In this document: positions 26,304 through 35,249 of the stretch, piece after piece | Layout of the letters: each line of letters starts with the position of its first letter | Position numbering within the stretch: the first letter of the stretch is position 1 | Assembly (NCBI GenBank): GCA_002381155.1 | Contig: DFQX01000049.1 | Span: 40,781 to 102,305 of the forward strand | Origin: Flavobacteriaceae bacterium UBA3478 | GTDB lineage: Bacteria; Bacteroidota; Bacteroidia; Flavobacteriales; Flavobacteriaceae | Length of the DNA: 61,525 bases | Direction of reading: 5' to 3' | Position numbers and translations under genes: made by a program | Notes under the pieces: generated by a model | The model's database searches: none | The model's input: the letters and a program-made list of their open reading frames with translations, nothing else | What the model was told of the DNA's origin: nothing

Positions 26304-27074
26304 ATGGAAACAAAACAAGAAATTGTCAGTGATTGGTTGCACCGATACACAGGGAAGCCTTCACATGAATTTGGCAAGTATATTCTTCTAACTAATTTTT
26401 ATAAATACGTCTCAAAATTTGCAGAGATAACAGGCACCACAGTGGAGGGGAAAGACCGAGTAATGGCATCTGCTACTCACGACGGTATAAGTATCATCAA
26501 CTTTGGTATTGGTAGCCCTAATGCAGCCTTAATAATGGATCTCTTGATGGCAGCTGAACCTGAAGCCGTTCTATTTCTAGGTAAGTGTGGCGGACTTAAA
26601 AAAAGAAATCAAATCGGAGATTTTGTGCTGCCCATCGGGGCGATACGAGGAGATGGTACTTCAGACGATTACCTACCTAAAGAAGTACCCGCTTTACCTT
26701 CTTTTGCCCTCCAAAGAGCGATCTCTTCAACGATCAAGGACAGAGCTCAAAATTATTGGACAGGCACTGTATTCACGACTAACCGAAGAGTGTGGGAGCA
26801 CGATAAGAAATTCAAAAATCATCTAAAGAAGGTAAGAGCTTATGCCATCGATATGGAAACGGCTACCCTTTTTACGGTTGGTTTTCACAATAGAATCCCA
26901 ACAGGAGCTCTTCTTCTAGTCACCGATCAGCCCATGGTTCCTGAAGGAGTGAAATCGATGGCTCAAGATGAAGAAAACAAGAGAATCTTTGACACGAATC
27001 ACGTTCAAATCGGAATCGATTCATTGAAACAGCTGAAAGATAAAGGTGAAACGATTAGACACTTAAAATTCTAA
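26304..27074 (+). CDS. amn: AMP nucleosidase
   Basis: A cytoplasmic enzyme of 256 aa of the phosphorylase/MTA-SAH nucleosidase superfamily that splits AMP to adenine and ribose 5-phosphate, adjusting the adenylate pool. Visible features are INFGIGSPNAAL, EAVLFLGKCGGLKKRNQIGD, TTNRRVWEHD and the substrate-binding YAIDMETATLFTVG with a conserved Glu. It matches the short AMP nucleosidase form of Bacteroidota, without the N-terminal domain of E. coli Amn. It starts 40 nt from the divergent NRAMP-like gene. Confidence 0.88.
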   Translation: METKQEIVSDWLHRYTGKPSHEFGKYILLTNFYKYVSKFAEITGTTVEGKDRVMASATHDGISIINFGIGSPNAALIMDLLMAAEPEAVLFLGKCGGLKKRNQIGDFVLPIGAIRGDGTSDDYLPKEVPALPSFALQRAISSTIKDRAQNYWTGTVFTTNRRVWEHDKKFKNHLKKVRAYAIDMETATLFTVGFHNRIPTGALLLVTDQPMVPEGVKSMAQDEENKRIFDTNHVQIGIDSLKQLKDKGETIRHLKF

Positions 27075-27110
27075 TATTTAGTATCTTCGGGAGGCTGTGA
27101 ATTAGATATT

Positions 27111-27929
27111 ATGGACTCATTTCTATTATTTTTTGAAGAGATGCCCGTCTGGATGAAGGCGGCTTGGATCTTTTTTGTGTTAGGTGTTTTCTGGATTGCC
27201 GAAGGCTATTACGCGCAAACCAATTTCAATTACAAGAAATGGAAACACGCTCGGGTTAATGGTTCACTACTCGCCATGGTGATGATCATCAATGTCGGTT
27301 TTGGTGCACTTACTGCCCTTCTTTATCAGTGGCTTTCTGATACCAACTTCGGACTTCTTAATCTTATCGAATTACCTGTATGGGCTGAACTCATTATTGC
27401 ATTAGTTGTACTCGATTTAATCGCTCAATATTTTGTTCATTATCTCTTGCATAAAGTACCTGCCTTATGGAGACTTCATTTAGTGCATCATAGCGATAAA
27501 CACGTCGATGCAACTACAGGTACACGACACCATCCCCTAGATTTTCTGCTCCGAGAGACCTTTGCATTAATCGCAATCGCGATTACTGGTATGCCGATCG
27601 CCTTTTATCTATTTTACCGAATCTTAAGTGTCGTATTTACTTACTTCACCCATGCAAACATTGCCCTGCCTGCCAAGGTTGATCGTGCCATAAGTTATCT
27701 TTTTGTAACTCCAAACATGCATAAGTTTCATCACCACAATGAACTTCCATGGACCGATTCTAACTACGGAAACATGCTCTCTATTTGGGATAGACTATTC
27801 GGAACATTTGTCTACGACGACGTGAAGAAGGTAGTTTACGGTGTGGACATTGCAGATCATAAGAACGACGAAAGCTTACTTACACAATTGGGGCTTCCGT
27901 TTGATCAATCCGTAAAGTCGAAAAGCTAA
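27111..27929 (+). CDS. Sterol desaturase / fatty acid hydroxylase family protein
   Basis: A membrane-bound di-iron oxygenase of 272 aa. Histidine clusters are HYLLH, HLVHHSDKH, TRHHP and HKFHHHNE, set between hydrophobic helices, and match the family's eight-His metal site. It would hydroxylate or desaturate a lipid acyl chain, or act on a carotenoid or sterol-like substrate; specificity is not visible. It lies 36 nt after amn. A second, longer family member lies on the opposite strand at 29512-30741. Confidence 0.9.
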   Translation: MDSFLLFFEEMPVWMKAAWIFFVLGVFWIAEGYYAQTNFNYKKWKHARVNGSLLAMVMIINVGFGALTALLYQWLSDTNFGLLNLIELPVWAELIIALVVLDLIAQYFVHYLLHKVPALWRLHLVHHSDKHVDATTGTRHHPLDFLLRETFALIAIAITGMPIAFYLFYRILSVVFTYFTHANIALPAKVDRAISYLFVTPNMHKFHHHNELPWTDSNYGNMLSIWDRLFGTFVYDDVKKVVYGVDIADHKNDESLLTQLGLPFDQSVKSKS

Positions 27930-28017
27930 AAATCCAGACCTCTCTCGATAGTTATCATAACAAACAAAACTAAACGATAGCTACTTATGAAAAGGCCTGG
28001 ATAGGTTGTATCTACTA

Positions 28018-28047
28018 CAATCGCTAACTATACTTTGTTAACGATTG
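28018..28047. repeat. Imperfect hairpin in a convergent intergenic region
   Basis: CAATCGCTAAC (28018-28028) pairs with GTTAACGATTG (28037-28047) with one C-A mismatch and an 8-nt loop. A second wider dyad, ATCCAGACCT (27932-27941) with AGGCCTGGAT (27993-28002), also with one mismatch, lies upstream. There is no T run on either side, so this is not a standard intrinsic terminator, but it is the only structure seen in the 144-bp gap between convergent genes. Confidence 0.35.
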
Positions 28048-28073
28048 AAACGCTATTTTGTTACAAAGCTTGT

Positions 28074-29519
28074 TTAGAGGGCCCAAAAATAAGGCAACAA
28101 ATAGAATACCCAAAACGTTACCAAAAGAATAGAGATCAAATTGAGGCCTAATCCAGCTCTTATCATTGAAGACATACTAACATAGCCTGATCCAAAGACC
28201 ACTGCATTGGGCGGAGTCGCCACAGGCAACATAAATGCACAGGAGGCAGCAAACGTAGCTGACACCATGAAAATATAAGGGTGAACTCCCATGGCCGCCG
28301 CCAGAGGAGCCAAAACGGGTAAAATCATTGCCGTGGTAGCTAAATTCGAAGTCACCTCTGTCAAGAAATTAATCACTGCCACTAAGACCAAGGTCATCAC
28401 GAGTAGAGGAAGAAACTCGAGCTGAGTAAGTTGCTCCGCTAACCATTTGGCAAGGCCAGTATCTTTAAAACCTTGAGCTATAGCAAGCCCACCACCAAAG
28501 AGTAGCAAAATCCCCCAAGGAATTTTTTTAGCGTCATCCCATTGAAGTACGCCATCTTTAGCTCCGCTTCTAGGGATTACAAAGAGAGCTATTCCCGCAA
28601 TTAGTGCAATTAAGGTATCGTCTATTGCCGGAAGAATCGGGCTTAGAAGAAAAGACCGGGTAATCCACGCAAAAGCAGTGAGCACAAATACCACAAGCAC
28701 TCGCTTTTCATTCGAAGAAATACTTCCTAGTAATTTTCGTTGTCTTTTGATTTCTTCGACTCCACCGGTAAAATTATCTGCCTTGAGTTTCACGGCAAAT
28801 CGAGTGAGGTAAACCCAACAAATAATTAAGAGCAGTACAGAGAGCGGTAATGCAAAAAGCATCCAATCTAAAAAGTTAATTTCTACTTCATAGAGTTCTT
28901 TTACAATACCAGCTAATACCAAATTCGGCGGTGTTCCTATAAGCGTTGCCATTCCTCCTAAGGAAGCGCTGTAGGCGATGGCGAGCATCAACATCTTTCC
29001 GAATTCTTCATGCTCGTTTTCAGGGGTGTCTGGATGATCGCGAAACTGCGCCACAATGGCAAGCCCTATGGGTAGCATCATCACTGACGTAGCCGTATTC
29101 GAAATCCACATCGAAAGAAAGGCGGTTGCCACCATGAAGCCTAGAACAATCATTCGCATCCGAGTGCCGATTAGTGAAATAACGGCAAGAGCAATTCGTC
29201 GATGAAGGTTTACTTTTTCGATGGCAATGGCTACAAAAAACCCTCCGAGATATAGAAACACATATTTGTGACCGTATGATACTGTAGTAGCTGCTAAATC
29301 TAAAGCTCCTGATAACGGAAAGAGTATGATAGGCAATAATGCCGAGACTGCAATTGGAACCGCTTCAGTAACCCACCAAGCACCCACCCATAGGGCAACG
29401 GCAAGAGCCGAAACTCCTTGTTCAGAAAGCCCGTCGGGTCTCCAGAAGAATTGAACTAAAAAGAAGAGTAATGGCCCCAAAGCTCTCCCAATTACTGCAG
29501 GTTGGAGCCGCTTATTCAT
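28074..29519 (-). CDS. SLC13/DASS family sodium:anion symporter
   Basis: An inner-membrane carrier of 481 aa for dicarboxylates, sulfate or similar anions, coupled to sodium. The two Ser-Asn-Thr-type motifs are present (ISNTATSVMMLP and TEVTSNLATTAMILP), each followed by a TPPN motif (TPPNLVLAG and TPPNAVVFGSG). The ATG at 29519 is preferred to the one at 29543 because it starts just before the first helix region. It overlaps the upstream hydroxylase gene by 8 nt, so the two are co-transcribed. The actual anion is unknown. Confidence 0.93.
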   Translation of the reverse strand: MNKRLQPAVIGRALGPLLFFLVQFFWRPDGLSEQGVSALAVALWVGAWWVTEAVPIAVSALLPIILFPLSGALDLAATTVSYGHKYVFLYLGGFFVAIAIEKVNLHRRIALAVISLIGTRMRMIVLGFMVATAFLSMWISNTATSVMMLPIGLAIVAQFRDHPDTPENEHEEFGKMLMLAIAYSASLGGMATLIGTPPNLVLAGIVKELYEVEINFLDWMLFALPLSVLLLIICWVYLTRFAVKLKADNFTGGVEEIKRQRKLLGSISSNEKRVLVVFVLTAFAWITRSFLLSPILPAIDDTLIALIAGIALFVIPRSGAKDGVLQWDDAKKIPWGILLLFGGGLAIAQGFKDTGLAKWLAEQLTQLEFLPLLVMTLVLVAVINFLTEVTSNLATTAMILPVLAPLAAAMGVHPYIFMVSATFAASCAFMLPVATPPNAVVFGSGYVSMSSMIRAGLGLNLISILLVTFWVFYLLPYFWAL

Positions 29520-30741
29520 TGGACAAAGAAACTTTAGTAGCAATTGCCGACAAAGAACTCACTCCAATTAATAGAGGAAAAGGTAGGGCTAAATCACTAA
29601 AAAATGTCGGAACTAGACTGTATAACGCCATTAGATAAAGCAACCTAAACCCTTCAAAAAACAGGGCCCATTTTGAGCCGTCCATGAGCGAACTGTACCC
29701 CATCACCATAAGAAAAATAAGACCTCCCGTGAGTAGCTGAATCTCTGTTTCTAAGCTCGAAAATTGCGAGAAGAAATAGAGCAACAATCCTATGGCCAAT
29801 AAAAACTGAATAAAGACAATAATCTTTCTACTACTGGTTTCTTTCGGATGATACTTCTGATAAGCATATACATCTTCAATGATCCAACGCTCGAAGCGGG
29901 CTGCGACATCAGCAGGTCTCCATCCAGTAGGCATGAACCAAATTCTCATCTTATCGATCCATGATTTCGCATACCAAGCATCGAAGGCCAAATTATAGAA
30001 ATGCTGAAAATTGATCCAAAGTGGGTTGTAAGTAAGTGCAGGTTTGAGAACACCATATCTCGGAGGAACTTCATCTAATTCTTCTTGAAAAGTTCCAAAA
30101 AGTCGGTCCCAAACTGAAAATATTTGTCCGAGATTTTTGTCGATGTACTCCTTATTAATGGCATGATGTACCCGATGTTGTGAAGGGGTAATCAAAATAT
30201 ATTCTAACCAACCTAACTTTCCGATATGCTGGGTATGATACCAAAACTGACCGAATAAATGTAACGGAGCCAGTACAGCGATCACCTGATAAGGTACTCC
30301 TAATAGCGCTGCAGGGAGCAAAAGGATAGCCGTATAGCCTATCAGATTCGAGATCGATTGTCTTAAGGCACAAGCCAAATTGAATTCTTCACTCGAGTGG
30401 TGAATCACATGCGAATTCCAAAAAAGATTGACATGATGGCTGAGGCGATGGTTCCAGTAGCCAGCAAAATCAATGGCAATGAAAGCAATCACCCAAGTAG
30501 GCCACCCAGATGGAGTTTGTGTCAGCGCGAGCTGGCTGACTAAAAAAGGATAGCTTATAAGTACCAAGGCTAGCCCAAGGCTGTCTTTGAGCACGTTGGT
30601 CACCCCACTACTGAGGCTACTGAGGGTATCAAAAAAACGATACTTCTGTTCCTTGACAAAATGCCCATATGCGATCTCAATTAATACTAAGACCACAAAG
30701 GCGGGTATCGCATACAATAAGGCGTTAGCATATGCATTCAT
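29512..30741 (-). CDS. Sterol desaturase family protein, long form
   Basis: A membrane di-iron oxygenase of 409 aa. The His motifs are HRLSHHVNLFWNSHVIHHS and TPSQHRVHHA, in the first two thirds. After about residue 290 comes a C-terminal extension with three or four extra hydrophobic helices (KIIVFIQFLLAIGLLLYFF onward), which makes it longer than the single-domain member at 27.1-27.9 kb. The substrate is unknown; related Bacteroidota proteins act on ether lipids or hydroxy fatty acids. It leads an operon with the SLC13 carrier (8-nt overlap). Confidence 0.9.
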   Translation of the reverse strand: MNAYANALLYAIPAFVVLVLIEIAYGHFVKEQKYRFFDTLSSLSSGVTNVLKDSLGLALVLISYPFLVSQLALTQTPSGWPTWVIAFIAIDFAGYWNHRLSHHVNLFWNSHVIHHSSEEFNLACALRQSISNLIGYTAILLLPAALLGVPYQVIAVLAPLHLFGQFWYHTQHIGKLGWLEYILITPSQHRVHHAINKEYIDKNLGQIFSVWDRLFGTFQEELDEVPPRYGVLKPALTYNPLWINFQHFYNLAFDAWYAKSWIDKMRIWFMPTGWRPADVAARFERWIIEDVYAYQKYHPKETSSRKIIVFIQFLLAIGLLLYFFSQFSSLETEIQLLTGGLIFLMVMGYSSLMDGSKWALFFEGFRLLYLMALYSLVPTFFSDLALPFPLLIGVSSLSAIATKVSLSNE

Positions 30742-30791
30742 CGCTTTAAAAATACTAAAATTTGTAGCGAAGCCATCTTATTTTAGAGCCT

Positions 30792-30799
30792 TACCTTTG
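30792..30799 (+). promoter_or_regulatory. Candidate -7 element for the DDAH-like/ctlX operon
   Basis: TACCTTTG matches TAnnTTTG and lies 20 nt before the ATG at 30820, a reasonable leader length. The nearest TTTG upstream (30761-30764) is 27 nt away, longer than the usual spacing, so support is partial. Confidence 0.35.
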
Positions 30800-30819
30800 C
30801 CTTGCAAATTATCGGATTT

Positions 30820-31737
30820 ATGAAATCATTTTGTGTCAAAGATGAGACCGCCCCTTTGAAGGCGGTAATTGTTGGTAGAGCGACAAGCAACGGCCCTACT
30901 CCGTCTATTGAAGAAGCTTATGATCCTAAATCGATTGAGCATCTAAAGGCCGGTACTTATCCCGCTGAGTCGGATATGATTCGAGAGATTGAAGGGCTTG
31001 CGGAGAGATTAAAGTCATTGGGCGTCGAAGTATATCGCCCTGAGCTTATTGAGAATTATAATCAAATTTTTTCACGAGATATCGGTTTTGTGGTCGATGA
31101 TAACTTTGTGTATTCGAACATTCTTCCTGACCGCGAAGACGAACTTGGGGCAGTTAAACCGATTCTAGATTTATTCAATCCTACAAAAATTCTGAGCCCC
31201 CCAGAAGAGGTTCATGTTGAAGGAGGTGATGTGATGCCGCACAAGGAATTTCTATTTGTAGGCACCTATCTTCAAGAGGATTACCGAAGCTACATTACTG
31301 CTAGAACGAATAAGGCAGCCGTAGACTGGCTCGGCGAAACTTTTCCTAAGCGAGAGGTAAAAGCTTTTGAGCTTAAAAAATCAAACACAGACCCTTACAC
31401 CAACGCCCTGCATTTAGATTGTTGTTTTCAACCTGTTGGGGAAAAATATGCTGTCATTCATAAAGACGGATTTCTTCATGAGCAAGATGCCGAATGGCTT
31501 ATCAATTATTTCGAAAAGGAGAACGTTTTTGAAATTAGTGCTGAAGAGATGTACGCTATGAACAGTAATATTTTTTCAGTGGCTCCTGATCTAGTAATCT
31601 CTGATGTTAGATTTAATCGATTAAACCATTGGCTGGGTGATAAAGGCATTCGGGTTGAAGCGATTCCCTACGGAGAAATCGCTAAACAAGAAGGTCTTCT
31701 TCGTTGCAGCACATTACCACTGATACGTCACTACTAA
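30820..31737 (+). CDS. Dimethylarginine dimethylaminohydrolase-like / amidinotransferase family protein
   Basis: A cytoplasmic enzyme of 305 aa with the five-bladed amidinotransferase fold. FSRDIGFVVDD and HVEGGDVM form the substrate pocket, the catalytic His lies in NALHLDCCF, and the nucleophilic Cys296 lies in GLLRCSTLPL. Family members hydrolyse methylarginines, arginine or related guanidino/ureido compounds; which one cannot be read here. The frame extends to a TTG at 30802, but the ATG at 30820 fits better. It is 4 nt upstream of a CtlX-like gene, so the two act in one operon. Confidence 0.85.
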   Translation: MKSFCVKDETAPLKAVIVGRATSNGPTPSIEEAYDPKSIEHLKAGTYPAESDMIREIEGLAERLKSLGVEVYRPELIENYNQIFSRDIGFVVDDNFVYSNILPDREDELGAVKPILDLFNPTKILSPPEEVHVEGGDVMPHKEFLFVGTYLQEDYRSYITARTNKAAVDWLGETFPKREVKAFELKKSNTDPYTNALHLDCCFQPVGEKYAVIHKDGFLHEQDAEWLINYFEKENVFEISAEEMYAMNSNIFSVAPDLVISDVRFNRLNHWLGDKGIRVEAIPYGEIAKQEGLLRCSTLPLIRHY

Positions 31738-31741
31738 TTTT

Positions 31742-32668
31742 ATGCAATACACTTCTAATATCTTAATGATTCGTCCAGCAAGTTTCAGAATGAATGAAGA
31801 AACGGCGGTGAACAATTATTTTCAAAGCGAAACACAGCTAGACCCACGCATGGTGGTTGGAGCTGCTCAAAGAGAATTTGATGAGTTCGTTGCTCTTTTA
31901 AGAGCGAATGGTGTGAATGTGATTGTCGTAGAAGACATCAAAGAAAATGATACCCCAGACGCCCTATTTCCGAACAATTGGATATCGATGCATGAAGACG
32001 GAAAAGTAGGCCTCTATCCGATGTTTGCTGAGAATAGACGAAGAGAACGTCGTGAAGATATTCTAGATGTGCTTGAAGAAAATGGTTTCGAAATTAGCGA
32101 GGTCATCGACTATAGTTCTGCCGAAGAAGAGGAGGTTTTTCTAGAAGGTACCGGTAGTTTAATTCTTGACCGTGAAAATGGCATTGCCTATTGCGCGCTT
32201 TCAGATCGTGCAGATGAAGAATTACTCATTGAGTTTTGCGAAGACTTTGAATATACACCTATCATTTTTGGTGCTTATCAAAGCGCTGACAATAAGCGCT
32301 TGCCTATTTATCATACCAATGTCATGATGTGCGTGGCAGATCGATTTGCGGTTATTTGTCTAGACAGTATAGACGACAAGAAAGAGCGTAAAGCGGTCAA
32401 GGAACAATTAAAATCAAATGGCAAAACGATCGTAGCTATTACCGAAAAGCAAATGCACGAGTTTGCAGGTAACATGCTACAGGTAAAAGCAAAGAATGGC
32501 CCAGCACTAGTGATGAGTGATCGTGCCTATCGTTCGCTACAGCCTGATCAGATTAAGATCCTTGAAAGTTTCGGTTCTATTATTCATCCAAAGTTAGATA
32601 TTATCGAAACTTGCGGAGGTGGTAGCGCTCGATGTATGATAGCTGAGGTTTTTCTACCTCAAGGCTGA
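31742..32668 (+). CDS. CtlX-like citrulline hydrolase (amidinotransferase fold)
   Basis: A protein of 308 aa of the arginine-deiminase-related CtlX family. Signatures are the N-terminal ILMIRPASFRMNEETAVNNY, DALFPNNWIS, VFLEGTGSLILDR, YHTNVMMC (catalytic His) and CGGGSARCMIAEVFLP with nucleophile Cys298. CtlX in Francisella converts citrulline to ornithine, releasing CO2 and ammonia. With the DDAH-like enzyme upstream making citrulline from a methylated arginine, the pair could run methylarginine to citrulline to ornithine; that pathway is inference. It overlaps the convergent M24 peptidase gene by 10 nt. Confidence 0.87.
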   Translation: MQYTSNILMIRPASFRMNEETAVNNYFQSETQLDPRMVVGAAQREFDEFVALLRANGVNVIVVEDIKENDTPDALFPNNWISMHEDGKVGLYPMFAENRRRERREDILDVLEENGFEISEVIDYSSAEEEEVFLEGTGSLILDRENGIAYCALSDRADEELLIEFCEDFEYTPIIFGAYQSADNKRLPIYHTNVMMCVADRFAVICLDSIDDKKERKAVKEQLKSNGKTIVAITEKQMHEFAGNMLQVKAKNGPALVMSDRAYRSLQPDQIKILESFGSIIHPKLDIIETCGGGSARCMIAEVFLPQG

Positions 32669-33984
32669 TTTACTAGAATTAGGCGAGTTTGGCGCCCATC
32701 AATATATCTTACTGATTCCCCGTCAAAAAAGGCTTCTTCTTCGAGCATAATTCGTACATCCTTACCCCACTCCTCTAGAGTTACTGAAGCATTTAATTCA
32801 ATCGAATAGGCGGTATTCGCATGCAAGGGGTAATCTCCGGTATAAGGTACCCCACCTTGAGAATCCCACATACCCAGAGTGGTCCCGGCAGCATGTCCGT
32901 GATAACCTATAGGATGTGTGTAAATAGAAGGAGTAATACCCTCACTGATGGCTGAAGCTCGACTCATAGAAAGAACCTCATTACCCGTACGTTTCAGCTT
33001 GAAATTCCCTGTGAAAATATCTTGTAAACGATTTCCTGTAGCTAATGCCGAGGTTAAAAAATCGGGGGCCTCTGCTTCACCCGGACGAAGCACATAGGCA
33101 TGTTGCTGTTGATCGGTATTTAATCGCAAATAAGTGATTCCAAAGTCGCAATGAAGTAAATCTCCTGGCTGAATTACTTGAGTATCTGGTCGCTTCGAAA
33201 ACGTTCTCAGGTGATCAAACCTTTCTGGGTCAGCTCTTTGGATATCAACCGTCGGATGAAACCAGGTTTGCAAGCCAAGTTCTCTCACCTTATCTCGCAT
33301 CCACCAAACTACATCTTCAGTAGTTGTAACCCCTGGGGTAATCACCTTTTCTGAAAATGCCTCCTTAATAATATTGTGGCTAACTCTTACAATGTGCGGG
33401 TAAATCGCCATCTCTTTGTCTGTTCGAGTCTCTAGCCAAGATAGAGCGAGTGGTTCTGCTGAAACGATTCGACTCGTAAAGCGTTTTCCTAAGGCTTTTT
33501 CTAATGCCGCCTTGTCTGTAGCAACAATACCGTCGGTTAATCCGAAATGTTCAGACTGGTTAATTCCTATTCTTCTAGGGTTTCGCTCGGCTACAATTTC
33601 ACTAAGTCGCTCCCATTGATCCGGTTGTTTTTCTTTATCCCATGCACTCTTAAAAGAAGATCCCACATTGTAACGGGCCACGGCAAGGGTTTCTACCTCT
33701 TTTCCATTGTCGTAAAAAACCAAGATGGTACGACGTCTAGCAGCTAACCACTCTGCTGGGAGCATGGTTTTTATAATAGGGTCTTCATTGTATTCCCTTG
33801 AAACTACAATCCACATATCGATATCTGCGGTACGCATCATCTCTGGGAGATAATTTTGGATCTTATCTTCGAGTAATTCATTGATTACTCGTGCGCGTTC
33901 TTTCATGGGTAAAATGGAGCCATAATCTTGGGCTGAGACTAGACTCACCACTAAAGTCAAAAGAAAAGCTGCAATGAATTTCAT
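32659..33984 (-). CDS. Secreted M24 family metallopeptidase (Xaa-Pro aminopeptidase-like)
   Basis: A protein of 441 aa with a signal peptide (LTLVVSLVSAQ) and a pita-bread M24 catalytic domain in the C-terminal half. Candidate metal ligands are Asp in LLHCDFGITY, Asp in LNTDQQQ, His in GYHGHAAG, and Glu residues in IELNASVTLEEW and IMLEEEAFF. This matches secreted Xaa-Pro aminopeptidase-like enzymes of Bacteroidota, which trim peptides in the periplasm or outside. It is monocistronic, with 31 nt to the divergent small membrane protein gene. Confidence 0.9.
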   Translation of the reverse strand: MKFIAAFLLTLVVSLVSAQDYGSILPMKERARVINELLEDKIQNYLPEMMRTADIDMWIVVSREYNEDPIIKTMLPAEWLAARRRTILVFYDNGKEVETLAVARYNVGSSFKSAWDKEKQPDQWERLSEIVAERNPRRIGINQSEHFGLTDGIVATDKAALEKALGKRFTSRIVSAEPLALSWLETRTDKEMAIYPHIVRVSHNIIKEAFSEKVITPGVTTTEDVVWWMRDKVRELGLQTWFHPTVDIQRADPERFDHLRTFSKRPDTQVIQPGDLLHCDFGITYLRLNTDQQQHAYVLRPGEAEAPDFLTSALATGNRLQDIFTGNFKLKRTGNEVLSMSRASAISEGITPSIYTHPIGYHGHAAGTTLGMWDSQGGVPYTGDYPLHANTAYSIELNASVTLEEWGKDVRIMLEEEAFFDGESVRYIDGRQTRLILVNQP

Positions 33985-34015
33985 ACCTTACTATTCAATA
34001 ATTTCACCTTAAGAT

Positions 34016-34285
34016 ATGGCAATTTTTGTTCAAGTAATTCACTACCTCTTCGCAATACTGTTTTCTCTTATAGGATTGATCAATTCATTCTGGGGTAATG
34101 ACCCCTTTTATGGCGTTTTCGTGATTCTATTATCCTTACCGTTTTATCCGGTATTTTCTGAAAGGTTCGTAAAACAAATCAGAACATGGCATCTATTCGT
34201 TCTCGGAGGGTTTATCCTTTGGTCAGCACTAGGTGTAGCCGAACTGTTTGATAAAATTGCTTTAATGATTCAAAGCTTTTCGTGA
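34016..34285 (+). CDS. Small integral membrane protein of unknown function
   Basis: A protein of 89 aa with about three transmembrane segments (VIHYLFAILFSLIGLI, YGVFVILLSLPFYPVF, WHLFVLGGFILWSALG). No motif is recognised. Its stop overlaps the GTG of the DUF488 gene by 4 nt (GTGA), so the two are coupled. Confidence 0.7.
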   Translation: MAIFVQVIHYLFAILFSLIGLINSFWGNDPFYGVFVILLSLPFYPVFSERFVKQIRTWHLFVLGGFILWSALGVAELFDKIALMIQSFS

Positions 34286-34812
34286 AAACTGGCAAACTCT
34301 ATAGTATCGGATATGGTTTAAGAAGTCCTGACGAATTCTTAGGACTTCTGAATTCTTACAAAATTGACCACATTGCAGATGTACGATCAAACCCTTACTC
34401 AAAATGGAACCCTGACTTCTGTCGTGAGCCTATCGAGGCTTTCTTGAAACAAAAAGGAATCGGTTATGTTTATATCGGAGACATGATCGGAGGAATACCC
34501 AAGGATTCTAACTGCTATGATGATTCAGGAAAACTAAACTATCAAAAAGCAAAGTCTCATCCTGAATTTATTAAAGGCATCAACCGCCTCTTGAACGCGC
34601 AACAAAAAGGCTTTAATGTAGCTTTAATGTGCGGAGAAGTTGAGCCTCATACTTGCCATCGATCAAAATTAATTGGAGAGGTACTTCAAAGTAAAGAGAT
34701 CGATCTAGATCACATCCTCGATGATCAAAATTTAAAAACACAAACTGAAGTGATGCTCGAGATCACTAAAGGAAGAAACACTACCGATTTATTTGGCAAT
34801 ACACTGTTCTAA
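34282..34812 (+). CDS. DUF488 domain-containing protein
   Basis: A cytoplasmic protein of 176 aa that begins at a GTG overlapping the previous stop. DUF488 features are LYSIGYGLRSPDEFLGLL, HIADVRSNPYSKW, GIGYVYIGDMIGGIP and the C-terminal ALMCGEVEPHTCHRSKLI with a conserved Cys-His-Arg cluster. The family is widespread and uncharacterised; metal or nucleic-acid binding has been guessed from the Cys/His motif. An NTF2-like gene follows 2 nt later. Confidence 0.88.
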   Translation: MKTGKLYSIGYGLRSPDEFLGLLNSYKIDHIADVRSNPYSKWNPDFCREPIEAFLKQKGIGYVYIGDMIGGIPKDSNCYDDSGKLNYQKAKSHPEFIKGINRLLNAQQKGFNVALMCGEVEPHTCHRSKLIGEVLQSKEIDLDHILDDQNLKTQTEVMLEITKGRNTTDLFGNTLF

Positions 34813-34814
34813 TT

Positions 34815-35249
34815 ATGAAACAATTACTCGCAATCTTTACCCTACTACTAACCACCTCATTACTGGCTCAAAAACCAGCCGATAGCAAAACCAGAGCACA
34901 AGTACAACGCATTTTCGACAAGCAAATTGCGGCATGGAATGCTGGAGATTTAAACAATTTCATGAATGGTTATTGGGAAGATGAGCGATTAGTATTTGTC
35001 GGTAGTAGAGGACCAACGTATGGCTACGTAAACACTTTGAAAGGTTATCAAAAGGGATATCCGACCAAAGAGGCCATGGGAACCTTGAAATTTGACATCA
35101 TCGAGATGAGACAGTGGGACCGCAAAACCTTACAAGTTATCGGCAAGTTTACTTTGATTCGTGAAAGCGATACCCCGACGGGACACTTTACTCTACTGCT
35201 CAGAAAGATTAAAGGCAAATGGGTTATTGTTAGTGATCATTCGTCTTAA
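34815..35249 (+). CDS. Secreted NTF2/SnoaL-like domain protein (DUF4440-type)
   Basis: A protein of 144 aa with a signal peptide (LLAIFTLLLTTSLLAQ) and a single cone-shaped alpha+beta domain. RAQVQRIFDKQIAAWNAGDLNNFMNGYW is the typical start, followed by strands ending in TLLLRKIKGKWVIVSDHSS. Such proteins are ligand-binding or enzymatic in varied contexts; no substrate is evident. The terminal KWVIVSDHSS is characteristic of a group common in Bacteroidota. It shares an operon with DUF488 (2-nt gap) and overlaps the convergent permease gene by 4 nt. Confidence 0.82.
   Translation: MKQLLAIFTLLLTTSLLAQKPADSKTRAQVQRIFDKQIAAWNAGDLNNFMNGYWEDERLVFVGSRGPTYGYVNTLKGYQKGYPTKEAMGTLKFDIIEMRQWDRKTLQVIGKFTLIRESDTPTGHFTLLLRKIKGKWVIVSDHSS

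Noticed and set aside
27082..27089. TATCTTCG as promoter of the 272-aa hydroxylase gene
   Set aside because: It has one mismatch and no -33 element; the gene is likely co-transcribed with amn.
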